Source: Ruania alba
GTDB lineage: Bacteria > Actinomycetota > Actinomycetes > Actinomycetales > Beutenbergiaceae
Length of the DNA stretch: 64,000 nt
Assembly: GCF_900105765.1 (NCBI RefSeq)
Contig: NZ_FNTX01000002.1
Location: forward strand, 310,001 to 374,000
Direction: 5' to 3'
The notes under the pieces are model-generated. The model was not told where the DNA came from. It saw only the letters and a program-made list of their open reading frames with translations, and did no database searches. The first letter of the stretch is position 1, and the number at the start of each line of letters is the position of its first letter. This document shows positions 27,570 to 36,308 of this stretch, piece by piece. The translations under genes were made by a program, and so were the position numbers.

Positions 27570-28139
27570 ATGACAGAGACCTTCCCGCAGCTGACCGTGC
27601 GTCAACGACTGAGCCTGATGACGAACCGTTTCGAGATCCGCCACGGTGGGAAGGAAGGCCGCGTCCTAGCGATCGCGCAGCAGAAGCGTCTGGCGATGAA
27701 GGAGCAGGTCACCTTCTACGCCGACGAGGAGCGGACGCAGCCGCTGTTCGGCTTCAAGGCACAGCAGGTGATGGACCTCGGCGCGACCTATGACATCGTC
27801 GACGCGGCCGACCAGCAGATCGGCTGGTTCCGCAAGGACTTCGGCAAGAGCCTGTTCAACTCCACGTTCCACGTCGGCGTTCCCGCACAAGGACTGGAAG
27901 GAGCCGGCAGTGAGCGGAACGGGTTCGTGGCGTTCGCCCGCCGGTTCCTCGACATCGGCTGGCCGGTGCACTTCGACTACGCCGCTGCGGATGGCACCCC
28001 GATCCTGGCGATCGAGCGGGCCTGGATGCTGCGGGACACCTACGACGTGACCCTGCCGGCTGCACCCAACGGCGCTCGCCTGGACTGGCGGGTGGCGGCG
28101 GCGTTGACGGTGGGGATGGACGTGCTGCTCGCGCGGTGA
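27570..28139 (+). CDS. LURP-one-related (phospholipid scramblase-like fold) protein
   Basis: A 189-residue protein of the LURP-one/tubby-like superfamily. The beta-barrel pattern is visible (FEIRHGGKEGRVLAIA, FYADEERTQPLFGFKA, FDYAADGTPILAIERAW-type). ATG 27570 was chosen because it begins the conserved segment; an upstream in-frame start would overlap the divergent small gene. It ends one base before the convergent Crp/Fnr gene. Membrane or lipid association is typical, but no biochemical role is known. Confidence 0.75.
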   Translation: MTETFPQLTVRQRLSLMTNRFEIRHGGKEGRVLAIAQQKRLAMKEQVTFYADEERTQPLFGFKAQQVMDLGATYDIVDAADQQIGWFRKDFGKSLFNSTFHVGVPAQGLEGAGSERNGFVAFARRFLDIGWPVHFDYAAADGTPILAIERAWMLRDTYDVTLPAAPNGARLDWRVAAALTVGMDVLLAR

Positions 28140-28140
28140 C

Positions 28141-28875
28141 TCAGCGGCGGTTCGCGCGTTTCTCCAGCGCCTGCACATCCACGAGGTCGATCCCGCGGTA
28201 GCGCACCGCGATCCACCCGGACCTCTCGAGATCCTTGAGCACCTTGTTCAGGGACGGTCGCTGTACACCGAGCATCGCCGCCAGAGTGCGTTGCGGGAGC
28301 TCCACGTGACCCTCGACCGACTCGTCCAGCAGCAGCCGGGCGAGCTGGACCGGCAGCGGCTGCCCGAGCAGGTTCATCAGGCGTGCCTGACTGGACGCGA
28401 GCCGCATCGCAATGCTGGTGATCCAGCGGCGAGCGATGTGCGGATGGGTCGCGAGCAGATCGTCGAAGTCGCTCGAGGCGAGGAACAGCACGGTCCCCTC
28501 CGAGTCCGAACGCGCCGTGTACGGCGTGGGCATCGACATCAGCAACGGCACGTCGCCATCGACATCGCCGGGCCGGAGCACCCGGATCACCGTTCGCGCC
28601 CGGCCCGAGCCGATCGACAGTTCGGCGGTTCCGGCACGTACGATCCAGACCCCGGCTGAGTCCGTGCCCTCGGTGAACAGCACCTGCCCGGGCACCATCG
28701 GCCGAGGGCGCACCACGTGCGCGAGCGCGGACACATCGGCAGGAGTGAGCGGAGCGTGCGCGTCGTTGCCGACGCATCGGGCGACCCAGGCGGCCTGGCG
28801 CACCTGATCGTCCGGGACCTCACCGCCGAGGCGCCGCACGGTCCCGGAGAGAGCAGCGAGCGGATCGCCATTCAT
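28141..28875 (-). CDS. Crp/Fnr-family transcriptional regulator
   Basis: A 244-residue regulator with an N-terminal cyclic-nucleotide-fold domain (residues about 45-150) and a C-terminal winged helix (about 175-240). No Fe-S cysteines are present, and the phosphate-binding cassette (GDVDGDVPLL) lacks the usual GE-x-RS pattern, so cAMP is not an obvious ligand. The recognition helix reads VQRPSLNKVL; CRP has Glu at the place of this Pro. It follows the small membrane-protein gene by 40 bases on the same strand. Two TGTCA-N6-TGACA sites lie upstream of that gene and of the next one. Confidence 0.9.
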   Translation of the reverse strand: MNGDPLAALSGTVRRLGGEVPDDQVRQAAWVARCVGNDAHAPLTPADVSALAHVVRPRPMVPGQVLFTEGTDSAGVWIVRAGTAELSIGSGRARTVIRVLRPGDVDGDVPLLMSMPTPYTARSDSEGTVLFLASSDFDDLLATHPHIARRWITSIAMRLASSQARLMNLLGQPLPVQLARLLLDESVEGHVELPQRTLAAMLGVQRPSLNKVLKDLERSGWIAVRYRGIDLVDVQALEKRANRR

Positions 28876-28915
28876 CCGTTCATCGTCTCAGCCCTGCTCT
28901 CACCGGGCATGTGTG

Positions 28916-29365
28916 TCAGTGGCCCCGGTGCCGAAGCCCGAACAATGTGCCTCCCAGTGCGATCCCGTAGATCACGTGGCCCATCAGGGACTGCAGCGTC
29001 ATCGCGTTGATCTCCAGCACCGGCTCACCCAGCCATACCGGCATGATCAGCAGCGCCCCGACGACCCACACGATCGCTCCGTAGACGGCCCCGCCGATCA
29101 GCAGGCCGGGGAGACCTGCGCGCGTCCACAGCACGGCGAAGAGCACTCCGAAGCCGGCCGCGATCGCGAGATGTACGACGCCTCCGACGACCGGACTGTT
29201 GCTGCCCACCAGCATGGCGACCGTCTCGAGCATCCCCATCATCGCCATGAGGACGCCGAACAGGATTCCGCCGACCAGACCTCCGATGATCCCTGCCAAC
29301 CCCCGGGCGACGACGCCAGTGTGCTCGGCCGCGTCGTGGGAGTGTCCATGCGCATGCGTTGTCAT
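28916..29365 (-). CDS. Small four-helix membrane protein with His-rich ends
   Basis: A 149-residue integral membrane protein with four predicted helices and Gly/Leu-rich packing. The N-terminus is His-rich (HAHGHSHDAAEH) and the C-terminus ends HRGH, suggesting metal or proton sensitivity. No family recognised with confidence. It precedes the Crp/Fnr gene on the same strand and probably shares its transcript, which begins downstream of a perfect 20-bp palindrome at 29444-29463. RBS GAGGAGG is 7 bases before the ATG. Confidence 0.8.
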   Translation of the reverse strand: MTTHAHGHSHDAAEHTGVVARGLAGIIGGLVGGILFGVLMAMMGMLETVAMLVGSNSPVVGGVVHLAIAAGFGVLFAVLWTRAGLPGLLIGGAVYGAIVWVVGALLIMPVWLGEPVLEINAMTLQSLMGHVIYGIALGGTLFGLRHRGH

Positions 29366-29443
29366 GATCTGACCTCCTCATCGCCGCGTCCCGGGTGGAC
29401 GCGTGGCACCACGCTGGCCCTCCCGTTCGCCGTATGGCGCAAC

Positions 29444-29463
29444 ATTGTCAGCGCGCTGACAAT
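29444..29463. promoter_or_regulatory. Perfect 20-bp palindrome, Crp/Fnr-type operator
   Basis: ATTGTCAGCGCGCTGACAAT reads the same on both strands. It contains TGTCA-N6-TGACA, the half-site spacing of Crp/Fnr proteins, and lies about 80 bases upstream of the membrane-protein/Crp-Fnr operon. A second copy of the core is at 30170-30185. Confidence 0.65.
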
Positions 29464-29514
29464 CTCCTGGCCGTGCACCCGGAGCTCACGACGTGACGGC
29501 GTGGTCGAGCTCCG

Positions 29515-30105
29515 CTAGTGCTCACCGCCGTTCCCGGCCGAGCCCGCCTCAGCGGCCAGCCGCAGCACGTCGTCCACCGACCAGTGGTCGTCGGCATGGG
29601 CCCCGTAGCCGACGGCGAGGATGCGCGCGTCCGGGGCGATCAGGAAGTCGGCGGGCAGGCCGAGATGGCCGCTGCCGTCGTCGGCGGGCAGGCTCGGCGG
29701 CTGTTTCAGCCACCCCGCGGTCGCAGCCAGCCACGCCTTCGGGTGGGTGATGGCGCGCCAGGACTGCTCCACCCCGAACTCCCGGTACAGATGTTTGCCC
29801 GGGTCGGGGATCAGCGGGAACGGGAAACCGAGCGCGAGCGGGGTGAGCACCTCGTGAGAGGAGTGGAACACGGCCACCTCGGCGATCCCGGCGCGGCGGA
29901 TCTCGTCGTGCCGGTCCACGAAAAACCTCAGGTGGCGGTTGCAGATCGGGCAACCGGCGTACCGCCGGAACTGCAGGTGCATCAGACGCTCGGAGTCGGG
30001 GACCTCGACCGCGCCGGACTCACCTGCGGCGTCCAGGCTCCGGTACGGCACGTGCATCCCGATGCGCATGGCTCCGGTGCCGTGGGGAGGACGTCTCGTG
30101 CTCAT
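29515..30105 (-). CDS. Peroxiredoxin-like (AhpC/TSA-fold) protein
   Basis: A 196-residue thioredoxin-fold protein with a CPIC motif (YAGCPICN) and a later region resembling the peroxiredoxin-like family (HSSHEVLTPLALGFPFPLIPDP). It probably reduces peroxides or handles thiols. ATG 30105 was chosen because CGGAGACC precedes it; an upstream in-frame ATG at 30156 lacks a ribosome binding site. A TGTCA-N6-TGACA site lies 65 bases upstream, so it may be co-regulated with the neighbouring Crp/Fnr operon under oxidative or nitrosative stress. Confidence 0.8.
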   Translation of the reverse strand: MSTRRPPHGTGAMRIGMHVPYRSLDAAGESGAVEVPDSERLMHLQFRRYAGCPICNRHLRFFVDRHDEIRRAGIAEVAVFHSSHEVLTPLALGFPFPLIPDPGKHLYREFGVEQSWRAITHPKAWLAATAGWLKQPPSLPADDGSGHLGLPADFLIAPDARILAVGYGAHADDHWSVDDVLRLAAEAGSAGNGGEH

Positions 30106-30169
30106 GGTCTCCGTCCGGTCTGCGGGCTGCTCGACTCTCAGCGCGCGGTGACGCATCCACCGTGCGAGC

Positions 30170-30185
30170 TGTCACCGCGCTGACA
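30170..30185. promoter_or_regulatory. Second Crp/Fnr-type operator, TGTCA-N6-TGACA
   Basis: TGTCACCGCGCTGACA lies between the peroxiredoxin-like gene (minus) and recQ-like gene (plus). It shares both half-sites and a GC-rich spacer with the palindrome at 29444. A weaker related sequence (TCTCAGCGCGCGGTGA) starts at about 30136. Confidence 0.6.
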
Positions 30186-30254
30186 CCTACGGTACGGAGA
30201 CATCTGCTCCACCGCTGTGGACGAACGCAGCCGCTGTCGGTGGGAGCGGGCAGG

Positions 30255-32351
30255 ATGGGGGTGATGACTTCCACCGCCGAGATCCTCGCCACCACCATCC
30301 GCTCTGTGGCCGGCCCGGATGCCGCCCCGCGCGCCGATCAGGAACGCGCGGTGGTCGAGCTGGTCGACAACGGCCGGCGTGTGCTCGTGGTGCAGGCCAC
30401 CGGGTGGGGGAAATCTGCTGTCTATTGGGGCGCGACGGCGGCCCTGCGCTCCCGTGGGGCCGGCCCCACGCTCGTGGTGTCACCACTCCTGGCACTCATG
30501 CGGGACCAGATCGCGGCGGCGGAGCGGGCCGGGCTGGCCGCCGCCACGATCAACTCCACGAACATCGAGGAGTGGGACGACGTGCTCGGTGCACTCGCCG
30601 CCGGGCGGATCGACGTGCTGCTGATCTCCCCGGAACGGCTCGCGAACCCTCGGTTCGCCGATCGCCTGCCGGACCTGCTCGCCTCCACCGGCATGCTGGT
30701 GATCGACGAGGCGCACTGCGTCTCGGACTGGGGCTTCGACTTCCGCCCGGACTACCAGCGGCTCACCCGCACGCTTCTGCACCTCGCACCCGGCACCCCC
30801 GTGCTGGCCACCACGGCGACGGCGAACGAACGGGTGACGGCCGACGTCGCCGACCAGCTCGGTACGGATGGCACGGAGGCGTTGACCCTGCGTGGCTCCC
30901 TCGCACGTGCGTCGTTGCGGCTCGCGGTGGTCCCGGGCCTGAGCCCGCTGGACCGGTACGCGTGGGTGGCCGAGGCACTGGGCCGGCTGCCCGGGTCCGG
31001 GATCGTGTACGCCCTCACCGTGGCCGAGGCGGAACGGGTGGCGGGATTCCTGCGGGAGCAGGGCCTGGACGTGGCCGCCTACACCGGGCAGACGGAGAAT
31101 CGCACGGAGCTCGAGGACAGGCTCCGGGACAACCAGGTGAAGGCATTGGTGGCGACCTCCGCGCTCGGGATGGGCTACGACAAACCCGACCTGGCGTTCT
31201 GCATCCACCTCGGATCGCCCGCCTCCCCGGTGGCCTATTACCAGCAGGTGGGGCGTGCAGGGCGCGCGTTGGACAACGCGACGGCCGTGCTGGTTCCCTC
31301 CGACGCGGACGAACGCATCTGGGAGTACTTTGCCACGGCAGGCATCCCCGACCCGGAGCAGGTGGACCAGGTGCTCGACGTGCTCGGCCGGGCCGCCATG
31401 GGCGATCCGGAGTCCGGCGCGCCGGCCGAAGCGGTCTCGGAGACGGCGCTGTCCACGGCCACCGGGATCCGGCCCGGACGGTTGTCCACGCTGCTGAAGA
31501 TCATCGCCGTCGACGGCGTGGTGGAGCGAGTGCGGGGCGGCTGGGTCGGGACCGGGAAGCCGTGGCACTACGACGAGCAGAAGTGGGCAGGGCTGCGGAA
31601 GGTGCGCGCTGCCGAGGCCGATCTGATGCGCCGGTACGCCCACGGTGAGGGATGCCTGATGCAGTTCCTGCAGGTGGCGCTGGACGATCCGGATCCGCGC
31701 CCGTGCGGGCGGTGCTCGGTGTGCGACGGGCACCTGCCCGAACCCGGCGAGCGCCCCGGCGAAGAGATGGTGGCCGCGGCACGGACCTACTTCCGCGGCC
31801 TGGACGCGGTGGTGGAGCCGCGCAAGTTGTGGCCCTCCGGCGTGGACGGGGTGCGCGGGAAGATCGGGCCGATCATTGCGCCCGGGCGGGCGGTCGCGTT
31901 CGCGGACGACCCGGCGTGGTCGGACGTGCTGGCCCGGATGTGGCAGCGGGACGAGCCTGCTCCTGCCGAGATCCTTGCGGCGGCGGTGGCCACGCTGAGC
32001 CGGTGGGCACGGCATTGGGAACGCCCGACGGCGGTCGTTCCGATGCCGTCACGACGGTTCCCCCAGCTGGTGGGTTCCGTGGCAGCGCACCTGTCCCAGG
32101 TGGGGCGCCTTCCGCTGGTGGAGGCCCTGGAGGTGACCGGGCCGCGACCGACGGAGGACGCGACGTCGGGGATGCGGGTGCGTGAACTGCTCGCCCGCAC
32201 CCGGGCGCTCGACGGTGTGGAACTGTCCGGGCCGGTGCTGCTGGTTGACGACGCGATCCGGACTCGATGGACCGTGACGGTGGCGGCGCACCTGCTCGGT
32301 CAGGCCGGGGCGACGTCGGTCTTGCCGTTCGCCGTGCACCAGTTGCCCTGA
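30255..32351 (+). CDS. RecQ-like helicase fused to a phosphoribosyltransferase domain
   Basis: A 698-residue protein. Helicase motifs are clear: TGWGKS (Walker A), DEAHCVSDWG, ATTATA and QVGRAGRA, followed by a four-Cys zinc site (EGCLMQF then CGRCSVCDG). There is no HRDC domain. Instead the last about 190 residues resemble a ComF/PRTase fold (VVPMPSRRFP, then VLLVDDAIRTRWT with the PRPP-loop aspartates). The fusion is known in actinobacteria, but its purpose is unsettled. ATG 30264 is an alternative start. Confidence 0.9.
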   Translation: MGVMTSTAEILATTIRSVAGPDAAPRADQERAVVELVDNGRRVLVVQATGWGKSAVYWGATAALRSRGAGPTLVVSPLLALMRDQIAAAERAGLAAATINSTNIEEWDDVLGALAAGRIDVLLISPERLANPRFADRLPDLLASTGMLVIDEAHCVSDWGFDFRPDYQRLTRTLLHLAPGTPVLATTATANERVTADVADQLGTDGTEALTLRGSLARASLRLAVVPGLSPLDRYAWVAEALGRLPGSGIVYALTVAEAERVAGFLREQGLDVAAYTGQTENRTELEDRLRDNQVKALVATSALGMGYDKPDLAFCIHLGSPASPVAYYQQVGRAGRALDNATAVLVPSDADERIWEYFATAGIPDPEQVDQVLDVLGRAAMGDPESGAPAEAVSETALSTATGIRPGRLSTLLKIIAVDGVVERVRGGWVGTGKPWHYDEQKWAGLRKVRAAEADLMRRYAHGEGCLMQFLQVALDDPDPRPCGRCSVCDGHLPEPGERPGEEMVAAARTYFRGLDAVVEPRKLWPSGVDGVRGKIGPIIAPGRAVAFADDPAWSDVLARMWQRDEPAPAEILAAAVATLSRWARHWERPTAVVPMPSRRFPQLVGSVAAHLSQVGRLPLVEALEVTGPRPTEDATSGMRVRELLARTRALDGVELSGPVLLVDDAIRTRWTVTVAAHLLGQAGATSVLPFAVHQLP

Positions 32352-32359
32352 CGGGCGCC

Positions 32360-33052
32360 TCAACTGGCGGCGCGAACCTTACCCTGCCAGTGGTGCGGCT
32401 CGAGCGCCGGCGCGTCCTCGACGGCGAACCCGGCGCAGGCTCGTGCGTGCGCAATGACATCTTCGAGCAGGGCCCGGAGCCGATCCTCGGCGTCGTTGAC
32501 GCAGGCGTCCGCGATCCCGCGCGCTGCGATCTCAGTGATGGTGCCTGCCGACGACCGTTCGGATCCCGGGTGGCCGGCGGCCCCTATGGTTCCCACGAAG
32601 TCCCGCGCCCAGGCATGCAGCGCCGGTTGGTCCTCGAGTGCGCGGCGAGCACGGTGACACACTTCGACGCTGGCTGCGGTGCGGTAGGTGCCGAACGTCC
32701 CCACCGTGCGTCCGATGCCCACGGCAAGGCCACGTTGGCGACTCTGCGAGGCGATCGGAAGTGCATGCACGGCAGCGATCAGGGCGACCTCGTCCTCGAA
32801 CCCTGGGCCGAGGTGCCGCAGCCCGATCACCGACGGAATCAGCGGGGCCAGCCGTGAACGGGCACGATCCGGGGTGAGGTCGTTGACCAGTCGGGCCAGC
32901 CGGGCAAGGGCTTCGTCCGTACAACCAGGCGCGTCGCTCCAGGACTCACCGGCCAGGTAGGAGACGAGCTCCATGAAGCACGCCCCGCGCCGCGGATTCC
33001 GGTGCCGCCCTCGAGCCAGCATCGGCATCGACATAGGTGCAGTGGCAGACAT
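32360..33052 (-). CDS. Conserved actinobacterial hypothetical protein
   Basis: A 230-residue soluble protein. The N-terminal part (GRHRNPRRGACFMELVSYLAGE, truncated here to its key features R, F, E and AGE) matches a hypothetical family I recognise from other actinobacteria without known function. ATG 33052 was chosen because GGAGGTG lies 8 bases before it. It converges on the recQ-like gene with an 8-base gap. Confidence 0.75.
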   Translation of the reverse strand: MSATAPMSMPMLARGRHRNPRRGACFMELVSYLAGESWSDAPGCTDEALARLARLVNDLTPDRARSRLAPLIPSVIGLRHLGPGFEDEVALIAAVHALPIASQSRQRGLAVGIGRTVGTFGTYRTAASVEVCHRARRALEDQPALHAWARDFVGTIGAAGHPGSERSSAGTITEIAARGIADACVNDAEDRLRALLEDVIAHARACAGFAVEDAPALEPHHWQGKVRAAS

Positions 33053-33186
33053 TCTCGACACCTCCACGTGGGATGAGTCACTCCATTATCGACGGGTTCT
33101 GTGCCCCCCGCCAGTGCAGCAGCAGCCGGACTCAGGCTGCGGAAGGCCCGTCGGTGTGGTTGTTCGCCGGCAGTCTCGACGCCTGG

Positions 33187-33236
33187 TTGTCCACAGATGT
33201 GGGTCCGATACCCCTTCCCGGGGCGCCTTGTCCACA
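33187..33236. other. Two exact DnaA-box sequences
   Basis: TTGTCCACA occurs exactly at 33187-33195 and 33228-33236, with a weaker TCATCCACA at 33257. This is the consensus described for high-GC actinobacteria. They lie in the 330-base gap upstream of the DUF222/HNH gene; no other gene is seen in that gap. Confidence 0.55.
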
Positions 33237-33305
33237 GGTGCACGCCCGATGCACCTTCATCCACAGGCGGAGGCGGACTTTTCGTTGCAATACCAACGAT
33301 TACTC

Positions 33306-33334
33306 TTGACTGAGGCGAACAACAGTTCTAGACT
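33306..33334 (+). promoter_or_regulatory. Sigma-A-type promoter of the DUF222/HNH gene
   Basis: TTGACT (33306-33311) and TAGACT (33329-33334) are separated by exactly 17 bases, 48 bases upstream of the ATG. It is the clearest vegetative promoter in the window. Confidence 0.7.
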
Positions 33335-33381
33335 GTAAGGCAGGAAACAGGGCCGGATTCGGGGACCGTGAGGAGGCGGGG

Positions 33382-34986
33382 ATGAGCACCACCACCCATC
33401 TGGGCACCACCCCGGCCGAGGCTGTCCGGGACCTGCTGAGCGAACACCTGACCGAGACCGATGCGCCCGGGAAGTTGGCCGTGGTCACCGCCCTGCTCGA
33501 TGACGTGCTCGAGACGGACCTGCCCGGGCTGCCCTCCGCGGTGCTGCCTGAGGTGGTGGGCGGGGTGGAGCAGGTGCGGCGCCGGTTGGACGCCCTCACC
33601 ACCGCGACGGTGTCCGCGGTGGAAGCCGATGGGACGTGGGCTGTGTCAGGGGCACGGACGATGGCGTCCTGGTGGGTCAACGCCACCGGGACTCACGGGG
33701 GTAAAGCCCGTGGCCAGGTGCACCTGTCCCGCACCCTGCGTAACCACCTACCCGCCACCACCATGGCTCTTCGTGCCGGGGTGATCAGCGGCGACCATGC
33801 CGCCGCGTTGGCCAGGCACGCCACCACCACACCCATCCTGCGGGAACGATTGGGCCACCCCGACGTGGGTGAGGACTTCCTCATATCTCAGGCGCGGGTG
33901 TTGGATGCGGACTCCTTCACCCGATTGGTGAAAACCTGGGCGGTGCGGGCTGACCCCGAGGCGGCGGAGCGGAACTGGCGTGAAGAGTCCGCCAAAGAGC
34001 ACCTCTTCGTCTCAGCCACCACCGCCGGGCGCCGCGTGGACGGGTGGCTCGATGACACCAACGGTCAGATCGTGGAGCAAGCCTTCGCCGCCGTCACCGG
34101 GGTGCCCGCCGCTGATGATGAACGCACCCCGTCCCAGCGCAACGCCCACGCCCTGATCACCCTCGCCCAGCACGTCCTCGACAGTGGCCAGTTCCAACCC
34201 ACAGCCCGGGTCCGCCCCCACCTGCTCGTCCACGTCCCCGCCGACACCCTGCACCGCCTGACCACCACACCCACCCCCATCAGTGATCACCGGCGCCCCC
34301 GCTGCACCTGCCACCACCCCACCAGCAGCAGTGCAAGTGGTGCGGGTGAGGTCTCGGGCGATAAGGGTGAGGCGGGCCTGCTCGAGACTGCACTGCCGGG
34401 TCTGGAGCACACGGCTGGTCATGCGCCGGGGTGCCCGGGCGACCCGGCCGCCCCGGTGATCAGCTCAACCATCGACCACGAACACCTGGTCGGCGCAGAA
34501 CCCGCGACCCTGGCTGATGGCACCCCCATCAGCCACGCCGAGCTCGCCCACCTGACCTGTGATGCCGAATTCACCCGCATCATCCTCAACCCCGACAGCC
34601 AACCCCTGGATGTCGGCCGGGCGCAACGCCTGCACACCGCCGCCCAGACCAAAGCGATCTGGGCCCGCGACCACCACTGCCAGCACCCCGGCTGCACCGC
34701 ACCACCAGGATTGGGCGAGATCCACCACAGCACCTGGTGGTCCCGCGGCGGCCACACCAACACCCACCACGGCATCCTGCTCTGCTGGTACCACCATCGC
34801 CTCGTTCATCAGCGCGATATCACCATCACCCGACACCACGACCACTGGCACTTCACCACACCCAGCGGCCACCCCATCAACTACCACCACCCACCACCCT
34901 GCGAACAACCAGCCATCCCACCCGAGGAACCAGAACCACCGGCACCACCGGGACCACCGGGACCACCCGTCATCCCACGGGAATAA
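33382..34986 (+). CDS. DUF222/HNH endonuclease-domain protein
   Basis: A 534-residue protein of the DUF222 (13E12-repeat-like) family. The N-terminal about 330 residues are helical DUF222, then a linker (residues about 310-360, acidic and Gly/Ser-rich), and a C-terminal HNH domain (CQHPGC, EIHHSTWWSRGG, LLCWYHHRLVH) with the zinc Cys and His residues intact. The tail is Pro-rich. GAGGAGG precedes the ATG. These genes are multicopy in actinobacteria and behave as selfish or mobile units; their biological activity is unknown. Confidence 0.92.
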   Translation: MSTTTHLGTTPAEAVRDLLSEHLTETDAPGKLAVVTALLDDVLETDLPGLPSAVLPEVVGGVEQVRRRLDALTTATVSAVEADGTWAVSGARTMASWWVNATGTHGGKARGQVHLSRTLRNHLPATTMALRAGVISGDHAAALARHATTTPILRERLGHPDVGEDFLISQARVLDADSFTRLVKTWAVRADPEAAERNWREESAKEHLFVSATTAGRRVDGWLDDTNGQIVEQAFAAVTGVPAADDERTPSQRNAHALITLAQHVLDSGQFQPTARVRPHLLVHVPADTLHRLTTTPTPISDHRRPRCTCHHPTSSSASGAGEVSGDKGEAGLLETALPGLEHTAGHAPGCPGDPAAPVISSTIDHEHLVGAEPATLADGTPISHAELAHLTCDAEFTRIILNPDSQPLDVGRAQRLHTAAQTKAIWARDHHCQHPGCTAPPGLGEIHHSTWWSRGGHTNTHHGILLCWYHHRLVHQRDITITRHHDHWHFTTPSGHPINYHHPPPCEQPAIPPEEPEPPAPPGPPGPPVIPRE

Positions 34987-35180
34987 GCCACCCCACGGGA
35001 TGGCCGGGCGTCGCTCGATGGAACAGGCGCGCGCCCCGGTGCACATGACCACACCGAGAACACGCGCGATCAACGCACGCGTCCGCGCCCGCGATGTCCC
35101 CCGCCGTCAGGGACCGTGGTGGGACCCCCGGATCTGCTCGGCTCAGTTCAGCCCTGCGTGAGGCCACATCCACCGAACGG

Positions 35181-36164
35181 TCAGTTCCACCCTTCACCCC
35201 ACGCCACCTTGCGCGCTGCCCGGAATGCTGCCTTGTCCCGTTTGGTGACGGTCAGCGCACGGGCCGTTCCGTCGTCGGCGCACAGCTCGAGCTGCACGTG
35301 TCCCGGCCGCACCTGGGGGTGTCGCAGCACGCGGGCGCCAGGTGGCTGCACCGCGAGCCGGGTAGCGGCCACGTAGGCGAACTTCTCGTCCTCGAAGTCG
35401 CGCGAACCACCCTTGGCCTGCCGGTGCGCCGAGCTCCGCACCAGCCGGGTCGCAGCGTGGCACCAGTCGCCGTCAGTCAGTGGGCATGTCTGCTCGTGCG
35501 GGCAGGGAGCCGCGATCCGCATCCCAGCCTCCAGCATCTGGTCCCGAACCCGCAGCACTCGCGCGTATCCAGCTGGAGTACCCGGCTCCAGCACCACCAC
35601 CGTGTCCGCGCTGCGTAGGAGCCGATCGACCACTGCGTCCCGTCCCGCCGTGTCCAACTCACCCAGGACATACCCCGCCAGAGCGAGGTCAGCACGCGCC
35701 CCACCAGCGCCACGGCCGTCACCACCCGCATCGCCTCGATCCAGGCGCGCCACGACATGCTCGACCGCAGCACCCGAGGGGGCAAGCATCCGCCTGGCCA
35801 GCGCCAGCGCCGCGGCCGAGTAGTCCACCACCCGCACCCGTTCGATACCGGCGAACGCATCCACCGCGGCCCAGCTCATCGCGCCGGTGCCGGCCCCCAG
35901 GTCCACGATCTGTCGCGGGTGCAGGTCCGGAACGGCCTCGATCACCTGGTCGAGCGCGAACCTCGCCGCGGCGAACGTCGCCGGCATCCGGGTCAGCACG
36001 TACGCAGCCGCACGCAGGTCGGAATCCATGATCGGCTCGCGCGCCGGGCGGTCGGCCAGGTACCGCTCACTCAGTGCCCGCGCAGCACGAGCAACCTCGG
36101 CGGGTCGGTGCGCGGCCAAGACGTCCTCGGCGGCAGCGGCCAGCGGACCGGGGATCGGGTGCAC
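35181..36164 (-). CDS. Rsm22-like methyltransferase
   Basis: A 327-residue SAM methyltransferase of the Rsm22/METTL17 family. The SAM motif VDLGAGTGA is present, as are the four-Cys cluster residues expected for the family (CPHEQTCPL and GDWCH). The family acts on the small ribosomal subunit (family knowledge). GTG 36164 was chosen because it begins the alignable sequence; a longer open frame upstream is non-coding. A CATACT hexamer 7 bases before the GTG could make the transcript leaderless. Confidence 0.85.
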   Translation of the reverse strand: MHPIPGPLAAAAEDVLAAHRPAEVARAARALSERYLADRPAREPIMDSDLRAAAYVLTRMPATFAAARFALDQVIEAVPDLHPRQIVDLGAGTGAMSWAAVDAFAGIERVRVVDYSAAALALARRMLAPSGAAVEHVVARLDRGDAGGDGRGAGGARADLALAGYVLGELDTAGRDAVVDRLLRSADTVVVLEPGTPAGYARVLRVRDQMLEAGMRIAAPCPHEQTCPLTDGDWCHAATRLVRSSAHRQAKGGSRDFEDEKFAYVAATRLAVQPPGARVLRHPQVRPGHVQLELCADDGTARALTVTKRDKAAFRAARKVAWGEGWN

Positions 36165-36308
36165 CCGGACAGTATGGCGGCAGGAAGCCCTACCAGGCCT
36201 GCGGCACCATGACGCAGGCGGCACGACCAGGCCTGCGGCACTGCGAGGCAGACGTCGCACACCATCACACCGCCAACAGCCTCCCCCATCGGGACTACCC
36301 TCGCTGTC

